Assembly: GCA_020050965.1 (NCBI GenBank)
Contig: JAGVJV010000101.1
Span: forward strand, 1-10,641
Direction: 5' to 3'
DNA from: Parachlamydiales bacterium
GTDB lineage: Bacteria > Chlamydiota > Chlamydiia > Chlamydiales > Rhabdochlamydiaceae
DNA: 10,641 nt
In this document: piece after piece, positions 1 to 6,900 of the stretch
Layout of the letters: each line of letters opens with the position of its first letter
Numbering within the stretch: the stretch's first letter is position 1
Program-made: the position numbers and the translations under genes
The notes under the pieces: generated by a model
Told to the model about the DNA's origin: nothing
Databases searched by the model: none
What the model saw: only the letters and a program-made list of their open reading frames with translations

Positions 1-1
1 A

Positions 2-370
2 ACGGGCAGCCCATTTTCGCCCATTGCCTATGAAGGACATCTTTATCAAATCGCCCAGTGCAACAACGTTTATGTTTACCCAGGCGTCGGCCTAGGCCTG
101 ATTGCGACAAAAGCTCGTTATGTGAGCGATGAGGTTTTCATCAATGCTGCCAAAGTGCTCAGCGACTATTCACCTCTTCTAAAAGATCCCCATGCACCCT
201 TATTTCCCACTCTCGATCAATTGCGCGTCGTCGCGCGCGAGATTGCCATCACCGTTGCCAAGACTGTGATCAAAGAAGGACACTCGCAGCTCAAGACGAT
301 CGATTCAGTAGAAAAACTGATCGACGAAACGATGTGGTACCCCGAGTACCCAATTTTCACCAAAGCATAA
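2..370 (+). CDS. maeA: NAD-dependent malic enzyme, C-terminal part (5' end outside window)
   Basis: The reading frame is open from base 2 and ends at TAA 368-370, giving the last 122 residues of a protein that begins upstream. The visible start reads TGSPFSPIAYEGHLYQIAQC followed by NNVYVYPGVGLGLIATKARY. This is the family's conserved NAD-binding-domain block (ATGSPF...QCNN...FPG.GLG). A helical tail follows, containing DQLRVVAREIAITVAKTVIKEG. Malic enzymes decarboxylate malate to pyruvate and reduce NAD(P), linking the TCA cycle to pyruvate in the cytosol. The NAD preference and the symbol are inferred from resemblance to the large (about 560-residue) MaeA/SfcA type; cofactor residues lie outside the window. 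A GTG at 122 lies inside the conserved domain and is not the start. No terminator is visible before the next gene. Confidence 0.9.
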   Translation, partial: TGSPFSPIAYEGHLYQIAQCNNVYVYPGVGLGLIATKARYVSDEVFINAAKVLSDYSPLLKDPHAPLFPTLDQLRVVAREIAITVAKTVIKEGHSQLKTIDSVEKLIDETMWYPEYPIFTKA

Positions 371-442
371 TTTCCCCTTTTAATCAATTTCTGCTCACAG
401 TACTATATTTCTATTATCGTGATTATTCTTAGTGAGGACAGA

Positions 443-1510
443 ATGAAGAAGAGACATATAGCCACGAGCTTATTGACAAGCCTGCTTACCCTAACGCCAA
501 CAATCTCTCAAGCAGAAGATTGTTGTCTTCCTGAGTATCGCGCAGGAGAACCTTTATGTGATGACATTGCTTGTGGAGTTTATACTCAGTATGCTGGTGT
601 CCAACTAAATTGCGGTTGGAATGTATTTAGCTGGGGAGAGTTTTTGTACTGGAGAACAGTGCTGGAAAATACTTGGAGAACAATCCGAGTGGATAATGCG
701 ATATTTGGACAACCGGCTCTTGGAACTACTCAAACTGAGATCGCAAACACTTTGGAATATCGTCCGGGATTTCGTATTGGCTTAGGGATGCATCTCCCAT
801 GCCTTGATGATTGGCTCTTGAGCGCAGACTATACTTGGTTCCATCATGGGTTCTCTCATTTAGATACTGCAAATGCACCTTCATTTTTAGCTTCAACATC
901 TGCAGCCGGGACTCTTCTCGTTGCTCCGATTTATAGTGCAATTAGAACCAAATACCACCTTGCACTAGATATTGTTAGCCTCAATCTTCAAAGACCTAAT
1001 TACATTGGCCAGAATGTTATCTTGAGCCCTTTTTTAGGTTTGAAATGGCGACATGGACAACAAAAGTACCGGCAAGATTGCACAAGCCCCTTGACACAAG
1101 TCACTGATAATGCCCATGCAACGATAACATATGATGGGATCGGCATAGCCGCAGGTATGGATGGGAGTTGGCTACTATGCTGGAATTTACGCTTTATAGG
1201 AAAAGCCGACGTTGGCATACTTTATGCATATCGCCATCAATTTTCTCAAGCTGCAACCTTTACTCCATTCACTCCAGCTCCACTATTCGTAAATGTAAAA
1301 CAACATGATCGGCACATAGATCTTTTGGCCAAAGGAGGCCTGGGGATCGGTTGGGGGAGATATTTATGTTGTAATCGCTACCATGTAGATCTTGCAGCAA
1401 CATTCGATATATTGGGCGATGTCATCAAATTGTCCTTCACTACTGGGATGATGGAAGGGACATCTACTTTATTAATGGGATTAACAGTACGTGGCCAATT
1501 CGATTTTTAA
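443..1510 (+). CDS. MOMP-like outer-membrane porin, paralog 1
   Basis: This is a 355-residue secreted beta-barrel protein. ATG 443 was chosen because GAGG lies at 434-437 and the protein then opens with a clean signal peptide (MKKRH, hydrophobic core, ISQA cleaved after about residue 24). The in-frame GTG at 419 would add eight residues and spoil it. The mature N-terminus is cysteine rich (EDCC, then Cys near 39, 44 and 57), as expected for chlamydial outer-membrane proteins cross-linked by disulfides. Blocks shared with the next two genes are GEFLYW (about 65), EYRPGF (105), DYTWFHH (119) and GIGWGRYLCCNRYHVDL (311-327). The C-terminus is GQFDF, ending in the Phe expected of a BAM-assembled barrel. 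It resembles the MOMP-like/Lpg1974 families; porin function is inferred. The 72-bp gap before it is AT-rich with weak -10-like hexamers (TACTAT 401, TATTAT 412) and no good -35. Confidence 0.85.
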   Translation: MKKRHIATSLLTSLLTLTPTISQAEDCCLPEYRAGEPLCDDIACGVYTQYAGVQLNCGWNVFSWGEFLYWRTVLENTWRTIRVDNAIFGQPALGTTQTEIANTLEYRPGFRIGLGMHLPCLDDWLLSADYTWFHHGFSHLDTANAPSFLASTSAAGTLLVAPIYSAIRTKYHLALDIVSLNLQRPNYIGQNVILSPFLGLKWRHGQQKYRQDCTSPLTQVTDNAHATITYDGIGIAAGMDGSWLLCWNLRFIGKADVGILYAYRHQFSQAATFTPFTPAPLFVNVKQHDRHIDLLAKGGLGIGWGRYLCCNRYHVDLAATFDILGDVIKLSFTTGMMEGTSTLLMGLTVRGQFDF

Positions 1511-1529
1511 ATTTATTTAGGAGAGAAAA

Positions 1530-2678
1530 ATGACAAAAAAATCTATCGCAAGTGCTTTGATCTGTTTGGGAATTTCTCACATGTTATTTCAACCCAATCA
1601 GATTATAGCTCAAGATGACTGCTGTGACTTAGTTGTAGTGCCAGGATATTCAATTGAAGAAGGATGTGTGAATGCCGGTTATATTTTTCCTGCTGAATAC
1701 AACCTTGATTGTGCTTGGGATTTCTATGCTAGAGGGGAGTTTATTTACTTCGCCTATAGTCAAGAGGTTGTTCCGCCTCTCGCACAAAGATTCACTTTTG
1801 TCGATGACATCTACTTCCAAGACCAAAGGACAACCAATAACTTATTAATGCGCTCTCCTTACCGCCCTGGATTCAGAGTTTCCGTCGGTGTGGACCTCGA
1901 TGCAGTGGTCCTTGATGCCACATACATGAGGTACCATTCTTCAGTAAGCCAAAATTTCCTTGCTGGTAACAATGCTGGACTTGGACTTACAACTGGCGCC
2001 CAGGGCATCCTTGCGGGCGACCCCAACAATGGAGCACCACCCCAACCCGGCAATTCCACACTATTTGCCACCATCAAAGCCAAGCGAGAGATCCTTCTAG
2101 ATAGGCTATTGCTTACTGCACAACGCCCTGTATATATGGGAAAACGGATCATCATGGACCTTAACTTCGGTCTTCTCACCTACTGGAATGCGCAAAATTG
2201 GCGATTCGATGCAACTGCTCTAGCAGCTCCACCCTTTGGTGTAATTACCTCAAACGGCTTTTCCACTGCGAGGCACAAAGGCTGGGCAGTCGGACCAGAT
2301 CTCGGATTTAGAGCAATCGCTCTGCTTCCTTGTAATTTTCAAGGACTATTCCGCGTGGATCTTAGTTTGCTCTATGCCCAACTGTCACATGGACGAACTG
2401 TCACATCATTTCCACAAGCCCCCCTACCCACTAACAATACGACATTAGTACGAAAAAAAGCTGGATTTTCCCAAGCAGTGCAAAGTGCAGAAATCGGCAT
2501 AGGATGGGGAGATTACTTTGCGTGTAACAAATATCATATCGACTTATATGTGACATATAACTTCTTATCACAGTATTTGATCGACGAGGGAATCCCCTAT
2601 TCTTCAACAGCCCATGACGCTTACTTTTTTAGCTATAGTTTGCAAGGTTTTGCAATCGGTGGACGGCTGGATTTTTAA
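1530..2678 (+). CDS. MOMP-like outer-membrane porin, paralog 2
   Basis: This 382-residue protein starts 19 bp after paralog 1. Its own Shine-Dalgarno (AGGAGA, 1519-1524) precedes ATG 1530. The signal peptide covers about residues 1-27 (MTKKS, hydrophobic stretch, QIIA) and the mature end is QDDCCD. Shared family blocks are GEFIYF (about 69), YRPGFRV (111-117), GIGWGDYFACNKYHIDL (323-339) and the C-terminal GGRLDF. It is the most divergent of the three. It lacks the LPC cysteine seen after the YRPGF block in paralogs 1 and 3, and it has an extra Gly/Pro/Asn-rich segment near residues 150-180 (GDPNNGAPPQPGN) that looks like a longer surface loop. Co-transcription with its neighbours is likely from the spacing and from the absence of a terminator between them. 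A pore role is inferred from the family. Confidence 0.85.
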   Translation: MTKKSIASALICLGISHMLFQPNQIIAQDDCCDLVVVPGYSIEEGCVNAGYIFPAEYNLDCAWDFYARGEFIYFAYSQEVVPPLAQRFTFVDDIYFQDQRTTNNLLMRSPYRPGFRVSVGVDLDAVVLDATYMRYHSSVSQNFLAGNNAGLGLTTGAQGILAGDPNNGAPPQPGNSTLFATIKAKREILLDRLLLTAQRPVYMGKRIIMDLNFGLLTYWNAQNWRFDATALAAPPFGVITSNGFSTARHKGWAVGPDLGFRAIALLPCNFQGLFRVDLSLLYAQLSHGRTVTSFPQAPLPTNNTTLVRKKAGFSQAVQSAEIGIGWGDYFACNKYHIDLYVTYNFLSQYLIDEGIPYSSTAHDAYFFSYSLQGFAIGGRLDF

Positions 2679-2702
2679 ACAAGAGTTTTTTAGGAGAAAA
2701 AT

Positions 2703-3776
2703 ATGATTAAAAGGACATTGTTAATATTGGCGACGAGCCTGCCGCTCTTGGGTGGTGCTGAGGAATCAACCTCCTCAAATGAATGCTGTTGCCCCTTACT
2801 ACCTCCAGAACCTGTCGACTCTTGTCAACTCCCTGTGGGCATTTTTTATCCTGCTCAATTTCCGCTAAGAAATTGCGGCTTCAATATGTCCGTAGCGGGT
2901 GAGTTCCTTTACTGGGAAGTTAACCATGATAGCCTTGAACAAATCGCTTCTAGAATTACTGGAACGTTTACACCTGGTACTGAGACGACCATTGAATCTC
3001 TATCACATTATCAAGGATATAGGCCTGGATTTAAAGTCGCTGCAGGGATAGGCCTTCCTTGCTTTGATAACTGGGATATTGATCTAGAATATACTTGGTT
3101 TAATCACAAAACTTCTAAGACCTTTGATACAACAAATAACCAGTTTATCGTCAGCAAATTTATCCCCCACATTTATTATGTAGCTTCAAGCAGCTTAAAC
3201 TCCGAGAGAAGATTGAATCTTAACTTCCTATCAGGTGTCGTCGGCAAATCCTTCTATCTTAGCCAGCGTCTGCTTGTCAAAGCAAGTTGTGGACTTAAAG
3301 GCTGGTGGGCTAAGGAAAAGCAGGATCTCCGTTTTAATGTGCTTACAGGTGAAATTGGAACTCAATCCATCGATATCCAACTTTGGGGAATTGGACCCTA
3401 TGTGACAGCCAACATTAAAACTCTTTTGTGGTGCGGGATTTACATTGATGGAAAGGCAGGGGTTTGGACGACTTATACTAGGCAGAATAAATTCCATGGA
3501 AGAACGAATTTCCCTCCGGTGCCTGGCTTTGGTTTTCCAGGCTTTATCGACGATGAGATTCAAACTGGGAAGAATTGGTTAGTGCGTCTATTCTATAGTG
3601 GTGGTGTGGCCCTCGGATGGGGGACTTACTTCTGCAATTGCGGATACCATGCTGACCTGTCAGTAGGTTGGGACTTTATGACAAACTATGTTGGACCTTA
3701 TGGGGTAAATGTAGGCAACTACATCAAAGCCTTCTACTATCAAGGTTTTTCCCTAAGAGCACAGTTTGACTTCTAA
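2703..3776 (+). CDS. MOMP-like outer-membrane porin, paralog 3
   Basis: This 357-residue protein is the third of the tandem set. It starts 24 bp after paralog 2 behind AGGAG at 2692-2696. The signal peptide covers about residues 1-19 (MIKRTLLILATSLPLLGGA), followed by a linker and the cysteine cluster NECCCP. Shared blocks are GEFLYW (66), GYRPGF (105-110), GLPCFDNW and EYTWFNH (about 117-136), ALGWGTYFCNCGYHADL (303-319) and the terminal AQFDF. It is closer to paralog 1 than to paralog 2, since both carry LPC-(L/F)D-(D/N)W and YTWF(H/N)H. Its transcript would run into the hairpin and terminator just downstream, so it is the last gene of the unit. The exact solute and any role in host contact cannot be read from the sequence. 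Confidence 0.85.
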   Translation: MIKRTLLILATSLPLLGGAEESTSSNECCCPLLPPEPVDSCQLPVGIFYPAQFPLRNCGFNMSVAGEFLYWEVNHDSLEQIASRITGTFTPGTETTIESLSHYQGYRPGFKVAAGIGLPCFDNWDIDLEYTWFNHKTSKTFDTTNNQFIVSKFIPHIYYVASSSLNSERRLNLNFLSGVVGKSFYLSQRLLVKASCGLKGWWAKEKQDLRFNVLTGEIGTQSIDIQLWGIGPYVTANIKTLLWCGIYIDGKAGVWTTYTRQNKFHGRTNFPPVPGFGFPGFIDDEIQTGKNWLVRLFYSGGVALGWGTYFCNCGYHADLSVGWDFMTNYVGPYGVNVGNYIKAFYYQGFSLRAQFDF

Positions 3777-3784
3777 AAAATCAA

Positions 3785-3818
3785 AACAGGATCCTCTGCC
3801 AGCGTAAAGGATCCTGTT
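3785..3818. other. Perfect 11-bp stem-loop in the 3' region of the porin unit
   Basis: The arms AACAGGATCCT (3785-3795) and AGGATCCTGTT (3808-3818) are perfectly complementary with a 12-nt loop. The hairpin begins nine bases after the stop codon of the third porin. No T-run follows, so it is not a classical intrinsic terminator by itself. It may protect the 3' end of the porin mRNA or help the terminator 17 bp further on. Confidence 0.6.
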
Positions 3819-3834
3819 ATACCCAAGATGACTC

Positions 3835-3878
3835 AAAAGGACTGAATTCAATCGCGGGGCTTTGAATCAGTCCTTTTT
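3835..3878. terminator. Bidirectional intrinsic terminator between convergent porin and ubiE units
   Basis: The left arm AAAAGGACTGAATTCAA (3835-3851) pairs with TTGAATCAGTCCTTTT (3862-3877) in 16 pairs with one bulged A and a loop at 3852-3861. Reading rightwards the stem runs into five Ts (3874-3878), which terminates the porin unit. Reading leftwards it ends in TTTT, which can terminate ubiE. The ubiE stop codon lies inside the stem, so the last codons of ubiE double as terminator sequence. Confidence 0.8.
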
Positions 3879-4619
3879 GGGTGCCTTTGGAACGGAACGG
3901 GTATATACTTTATTTCCTGAATAAATAGTCGCTACGCCGCCTGTTTGTAAATTAGCCTTGGCGTCAGTAAAGCCCACTTCGCGCATGATCGAGCAGAAAG
4001 CTTCCCCAGCTGGGAAAGTCTCAATAGTCTCATTTAGGTAGCGGTAGGCATAGTTGTTTTTGGAGATCAGCGCACCTATCCGTGGAAGGAAATTCCTTAA
4101 ATAGAATAGGTGGATCATTTGGAGCCACTTCATCTTAGGAACTGTCCCTTCAAGAATTAAGACTTTCCCCTCAGGCTTTAAAACTCGATAGAATTCTGAA
4201 AGGGCTTTTTTCACATCGGTAACATTGCGGATCCCAAAGGAGATCGTCACACAGTCAAAGGTATTGTCTTCATAGGGGAGTTCAAGTGCACTCGCGATTT
4301 GAAAAGAGAGCTTATCCGCATAAGGCTTAGTCTTAACCTTCTTTTCCCCGATAGCCACCATTTCGGCAGCCAGATCGACTCCAATCGCCCGCTTGATCCT
4401 CTTGCTATTTTCCATCATGCAAATCAGCTGGTCGGCCGTTCCTGTCGCGCAATCCAAAACAAATAATCCGTCCCTCTCAGGCAGCATTTTGACCATCTTC
4501 TTGCGCCACAATTGATCTAGCCGAAAAGTCATCACCCGATTGGCCAAATCATAGGTAGGGGAGATTTGATCGAACATCTTGTGAATATTTTCTCGAGAGT
4601 GCTCTTGGACTTTAGTCAT
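3867..4619 (-). CDS. ubiE: UbiE/MenG demethylmenaquinone (ubiquinone) C-methyltransferase
   Basis: This 250-residue class I SAM-dependent methyltransferase puts the ring C-methyl on demethylmenaquinone and/or on the ubiquinol precursor. The N-terminal family signature MFDQISPTYDLANRVMTF (residues 15-32) is present. The SAM motif I is LDCATGTAD (55-63), the acidic end of strand 2 is GVDLA (80-84), and ISFGIRNVTD (127-136) with YRVLKPEGKVLILE (144-157) form the second signature. NNYAYRYLNETIETFP (188-203) is the usual C-terminal quinone-site block. Length is normal for the family. The start lies 2 bp after the tpx stop, with an AGGAAAG Shine-Dalgarno inside the end of tpx, so the two are co-transcribed. 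In Chlamydiota the substrate is expected to be demethylmenaquinone, but the sequence does not decide between the two quinones. Confidence 0.92.
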   Translation of the reverse strand: MTKVQEHSRENIHKMFDQISPTYDLANRVMTFRLDQLWRKKMVKMLPERDGLFVLDCATGTADQLICMMENSKRIKRAIGVDLAAEMVAIGEKKVKTKPYADKLSFQIASALELPYEDNTFDCVTISFGIRNVTDVKKALSEFYRVLKPEGKVLILEGTVPKMKWLQMIHLFYLRNFLPRIGALISKNNYAYRYLNETIETFPAGEAFCSIMREVGFTDAKANLQTGGVATIYSGNKVYTRSVPKAPKKD

Positions 4620-4621
4620 GC

Positions 4622-5128
4622 TTACTTTCCTAGTAAAAATTTAAGAGCCGTCTCATAGTCTGGCTCGGTGGTAATCTCTGGAACAAGTTGTGTATAGACT
4701 ACTTTGTTGTCTTTGTCAAGCACTACCACAGCACGCGCACAAATGCCTGCAAGCGGACCATCCTGGATCAGTACTCCATAGTCCTTCGCAAAATCCTTGC
4801 TGCGCATCATCGATAGGGTGACAATATTTTGAACATTCTCATGAGAACAGAATCGGTTTTGGGCAAAAGGCAAATCAGCCGAGACCAAAATGACCACCAC
4901 CTCAGGGTGGTTTTTGATCGCCTCATTGAATTTTTTTGCCATCGTCGAACAGACCGAAGTATCGAGGCTCGGAACAATGCTAAGCAGTTTTGGCTTGCCT
5001 GCAAATTCCTTTAGAGTGCGATTACTGAGATCTTTATCGACGAGTTGAAAGTCGGGAGCAACAGATCCCTTTTTTGGCAATTCACCATTTGTTGTAATCG
5101 AATTGCCTCTGAGTGTCACTTTAGCCAT
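4622..5128 (-). CDS. tpx: Thiol peroxidase Tpx (atypical 2-Cys peroxiredoxin)
   Basis: This 168-residue cytosolic peroxidase reduces hydrogen and alkyl peroxides with electrons from thioredoxin. Landmarks are the N-terminal VTLRGNSI and LP.KGS.APDF blocks, the peroxidatic Cys60 in PSLDTSVC, the resolving Cys94 in NRFC, and the active-site Arg132 in CARAVVVLD. Both catalytic cysteines are present with Tpx spacing (34 residues), so the enzyme should be active. A third cysteine (C130) next to the Arg is not part of the usual mechanism. A strong AGGAGG precedes the ATG. It is first in a two-gene unit with ubiE, joining peroxide defence with quinone synthesis. A plausible promoter lies just upstream. 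Confidence 0.93.
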   Translation of the reverse strand: MAKVTLRGNSITTNGELPKKGSVAPDFQLVDKDLSNRTLKEFAGKPKLLSIVPSLDTSVCSTMAKKFNEAIKNHPEVVVILVSADLPFAQNRFCSHENVQNIVTLSMMRSKDFAKDYGVLIQDGPLAGICARAVVVLDKDNKVVYTQLVPEITTEPDYETALKFLLGK

Positions 5129-5153
5129 TTTTCCTCCTGTGGATTTCTACCAA

Positions 5154-5192
5154 ATGTTAAAAAAAATTTGATTTAAAAATCAATGCTATGTT
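5154..5192. promoter_or_regulatory. Divergent promoter region with palindrome between tpx and the Lys-rich gene
   Basis: The palindrome TTGATTTAAAAATCAA (5168-5183) presents a TTGATT -35-like hexamer on each strand. Leftwards, TTGATT (5183-5178) is 18 bp from TAACAT (5159-5154), a reasonable promoter for tpx. Rightwards, the best -10 is TATGTT (5187-5192) with an upstream TGC (extended -10), but only 13 bp from the -35. The rightward call is therefore weak. Confidence 0.4.
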
Positions 5193-5205
5193 AAAACTGA
5201 CCGCC

Positions 5206-5691
5206 ATGGAAAAAAGCAATCTTTCAACCGAGAAGCTAAAAAAACTCCTCGAGACACCACCCAAAAAAACAGAAAAACCCCGTTCCTACAAATACAAAAA
5301 AACTCCCAGAGTTCCTGTCTGTATTGGAGAGTTGCCGATTAAAAACACTACTGCAAAAAAACGATTGGGAAAAGCAAAGATCATACTACAGAAAGGCCCC
5401 AAAGCCCCCTTCGAACAGTTGAGTTGCACGGCCAACCAAAATTACCCCCTTTTCTTCATCGAAAAAGCCGAAGAGCTTCTGCTAAAGAAAGTCGAGAAGT
5501 ACAAAGTGAAAGAGAGGCTGATAGCTCTCCAGAATATCCGTCGGCTGGCCAACCAGATGCAGCAGTGCATTAATACACAGATCCTAGCCCAAGTCCAAAA
5601 AGAAAAGTCCGATTTTTATGAACTGCTGAAACAACGGGAAGAGCGCCATTTTAGAATCGACAGAATCATCCGCTATTTAGCCGAGCCTTAA
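5206..5691 (+). CDS. Lysine-rich protein of unknown function
   Basis: I do not recognise this 161-residue protein (167 if translation starts at ATG 5188). Neither start has a Shine-Dalgarno. I prefer 5206 because the 5188 ATG sits inside the possible -10 TATGTT. The N-terminal half is strongly basic and low in hydrophobicity, with Lys/Pro-rich stretches (TPPKKTEKPRSYKYKKTP, about residues 17-34), and looks disordered. From about residue 85 the protein becomes helical and charged (EKAEELLLKKVEKYKVKERL, then LQNIRRLANQMQQ, and KQREERHFRIDRIIRYLAEP at the end), possibly a coiled coil. There is no signal peptide or membrane segment. Its composition would suit nucleic-acid binding or a secreted effector/chaperone, but nothing decides this. 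It ends convergently and overlaps the last 4 bp of the methyltransferase on the other strand. Confidence 0.6.
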   Translation: MEKSNLSTEKLKKLLETPPKKTEKPRSYKYKKTPRVPVCIGELPIKNTTAKKRLGKAKIILQKGPKAPFEQLSCTANQNYPLFFIEKAEELLLKKVEKYKVKERLIALQNIRRLANQMQQCINTQILAQVQKEKSDFYELLKQREERHFRIDRIIRYLAEP

Positions 5692-6440
5692 ATTTTTTTG
5701 GCGAAGCCGGAATAGCCAGTCTTCAATGAGCGGGTAAACTCAAACCGGAAATTCTCATCCACTTTCCTTGAGAAGACCATTTTCCAGAAAGACTTGTTGT
5801 TCATTGAGATCTTCACCCCTTTAAGCTCTTGGATATTTAGCTTTTGATTTTCGCAAAACATCTCGAGCTCGCCCGGTTTGACGAAGAGGGGATAGACGTG
5901 CATGTGAGCAGGCGCATTGGAAAAGCACCAATCGACTCCTTTGATGACTAGCAAATAGCTCCAAAAGTTCCTGTTGAAGGTGTGGAAGAAGAATAGCCCG
6001 CCTTTTTTAAGGACACGGGATGCTTCTTGGATCAGCAGGCCAGGGTTTTCCACATGCTCGATGATATCCATCGCGCAGACAGCGTCGAAGCTATTAACCT
6101 GGAAGGGGAGTTGATAGGCACTCGCCCTTCGGTAATCGACCGACTTGGTGGTATCGAAATTGCGGGCGATCTCTAGACTGGGCTCAGAAAGGTCGATCCC
6201 AGTGACGAGATGCCCTTTTTGCGCAAGGTAGTTAGTCAGAAGTCCTCCACCGCAGCCAATGTCGAGCACGCTGCATGGATGGCGGAAATTCTTCACGAGG
6301 ACGCTTTGGATCCATGGATTGCGCAATTTGTTCTCTTGACGGAGCAGGGCAATCGGATGATCTTCGACCTCATACCATGTCTCTTTCAAATCATCGTACC
6401 AGGCGTTGTTTATTGTGGGCTTGCTTCCTTTTCTTTCCAT
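5688..6440 (-). CDS. UbiG-like SAM-dependent O-methyltransferase, last gene of the type III PKS unit
   Basis: This 250-residue class I methyltransferase most resembles UbiG, which methylates ring hydroxyls in ubiquinone synthesis. It has an N-terminal NNAWYDD (residues 11-17, compare NAWWD in UbiG), SAM motif I VLDIGCGGGLLTNYLA (58-73), GIDLS (81-85), MDIIEHVENP (124-133), HTFNRN (153-158) and AHMHVYPLFVKPGEL (178-192), which matches the UbiG H.Y..F..P.EL region. Its start overlaps the end of the membrane-protein gene by 31 bp and has only a weak Shine-Dalgarno, which suggests translational coupling. Because it is downstream of a type III PKS, its likeliest substrate is the PKS product (an alkylresorcinol or quinol). 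A role in ubiquinone synthesis is the alternative. The methyltransferase assignment is firm; the substrate is inferred. Confidence 0.85.
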   Translation of the reverse strand: MERKGSKPTINNAWYDDLKETWYEVEDHPIALLRQENKLRNPWIQSVLVKNFRHPCSVLDIGCGGGLLTNYLAQKGHLVTGIDLSEPSLEIARNFDTTKSVDYRRASAYQLPFQVNSFDAVCAMDIIEHVENPGLLIQEASRVLKKGGLFFFHTFNRNFWSYLLVIKGVDWCFSNAPAHMHVYPLFVKPGELEMFCENQKLNIQELKGVKISMNNKSFWKMVFSRKVDENFRFEFTRSLKTGYSGFAKKI

Positions 6441-6898
6441 ATAAAGTTCCAGTAAATGACTTGATAGCTAAAAAATAGGGCCGTAAAGACCGCCTGCATC
6501 ACTAAAAAAGTGTGCAGAGTTTCTGTTTGAAAAAGCCACTTCTGTATCCATTTCGGATTTGCCCAAATCAATCCAACAGCAGTGAGGATGATCGGATGGT
6601 TGATGAAGAGCAGGGCGTGGAGCCAATGTTCAGATCCAGGACAATGGTGTTTATGGACCCACTCATCTTTAGTCACCATCAAGCAAGAGAAGATGGCCAG
6701 TGCAATGTACCATTTAAGTGCGAAAGGGGAGTAGGGGACTAGAAGAGCAAAGAGAAAACAGCTGAAGACGCTGAGCGTGTCGACCGGATGTCCAATCCGC
6801 TCCCATAGGGGAAGTCCCCGCTTAATGTGAAAATAGTACTCATCGAAGCTAATCGCCAACGTTTGAACGATAAAGGGAATCATAATTAAGTAATGCAT
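6410..6898 (-). CDS. Small His-rich integral membrane protein in the PKS unit
   Basis: This 162-residue polytopic protein has about five hydrophobic segments (roughly residues 3-17, 41-56, 60-76, 95-112 and 128-152). I do not recognise a named family with certainty. Two similar polar blocks stand out. One is DEYYFH...LPLWERIGHPVD (19-40); the other is DEWVHKHHCPGSEHWLHALLFINHP (78-102, with D78, E79, H82, H84, H85, H91, H94 and H101). Each begins with Asp-Glu plus a nearby His and ends in (G/N)HP, each followed by a hydrophobic segment, which suggests an internal duplication. Clustered Asp, Glu and His next to membrane segments is what membrane di-metal oxygenases/hydroxylases show, but the canonical HX3H...HX2HH set is not exact. 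The Shine-Dalgarno is GAGAAGG. The start is 2 bp after the PKS stop and the end overlaps the methyltransferase. Confidence 0.8.
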   Translation of the reverse strand: MHYLIMIPFIVQTLAISFDEYYFHIKRGLPLWERIGHPVDTLSVFSCFLFALLVPYSPFALKWYIALAIFSCLMVTKDEWVHKHHCPGSEHWLHALLFINHPIILTAVGLIWANPKWIQKWLFQTETLHTFLVMQAVFTALFFSYQVIYWNFIWKEKEASPQ

Positions 6899-6900
6899 AG

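Noticed and set aside
419..442. GTG start at 419 for the first porin.
   Set aside because: It adds polar residues before the signal peptide, while ATG 443 has GAGG at proper distance and gives a normal signal peptide.
1859..2179. Antisense 106-codon open frame within the second porin gene (also a 110-codon one at 3231-3563).
   Set aside because: Both lie wholly inside well-supported porin genes on the opposite strand and encode sequence without recognisable domains.
3785..3818. First hairpin after the porins as an intrinsic terminator.
   Set aside because: No T-run follows either arm; the hairpin at 3835-3878 fits the terminator role better.
6210..6742. Several plus-strand open frames of 67-81 codons over the methyltransferase and membrane-protein genes.
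   Set aside because: They mirror the real minus-strand genes and have no ribosome-binding site or domain support.
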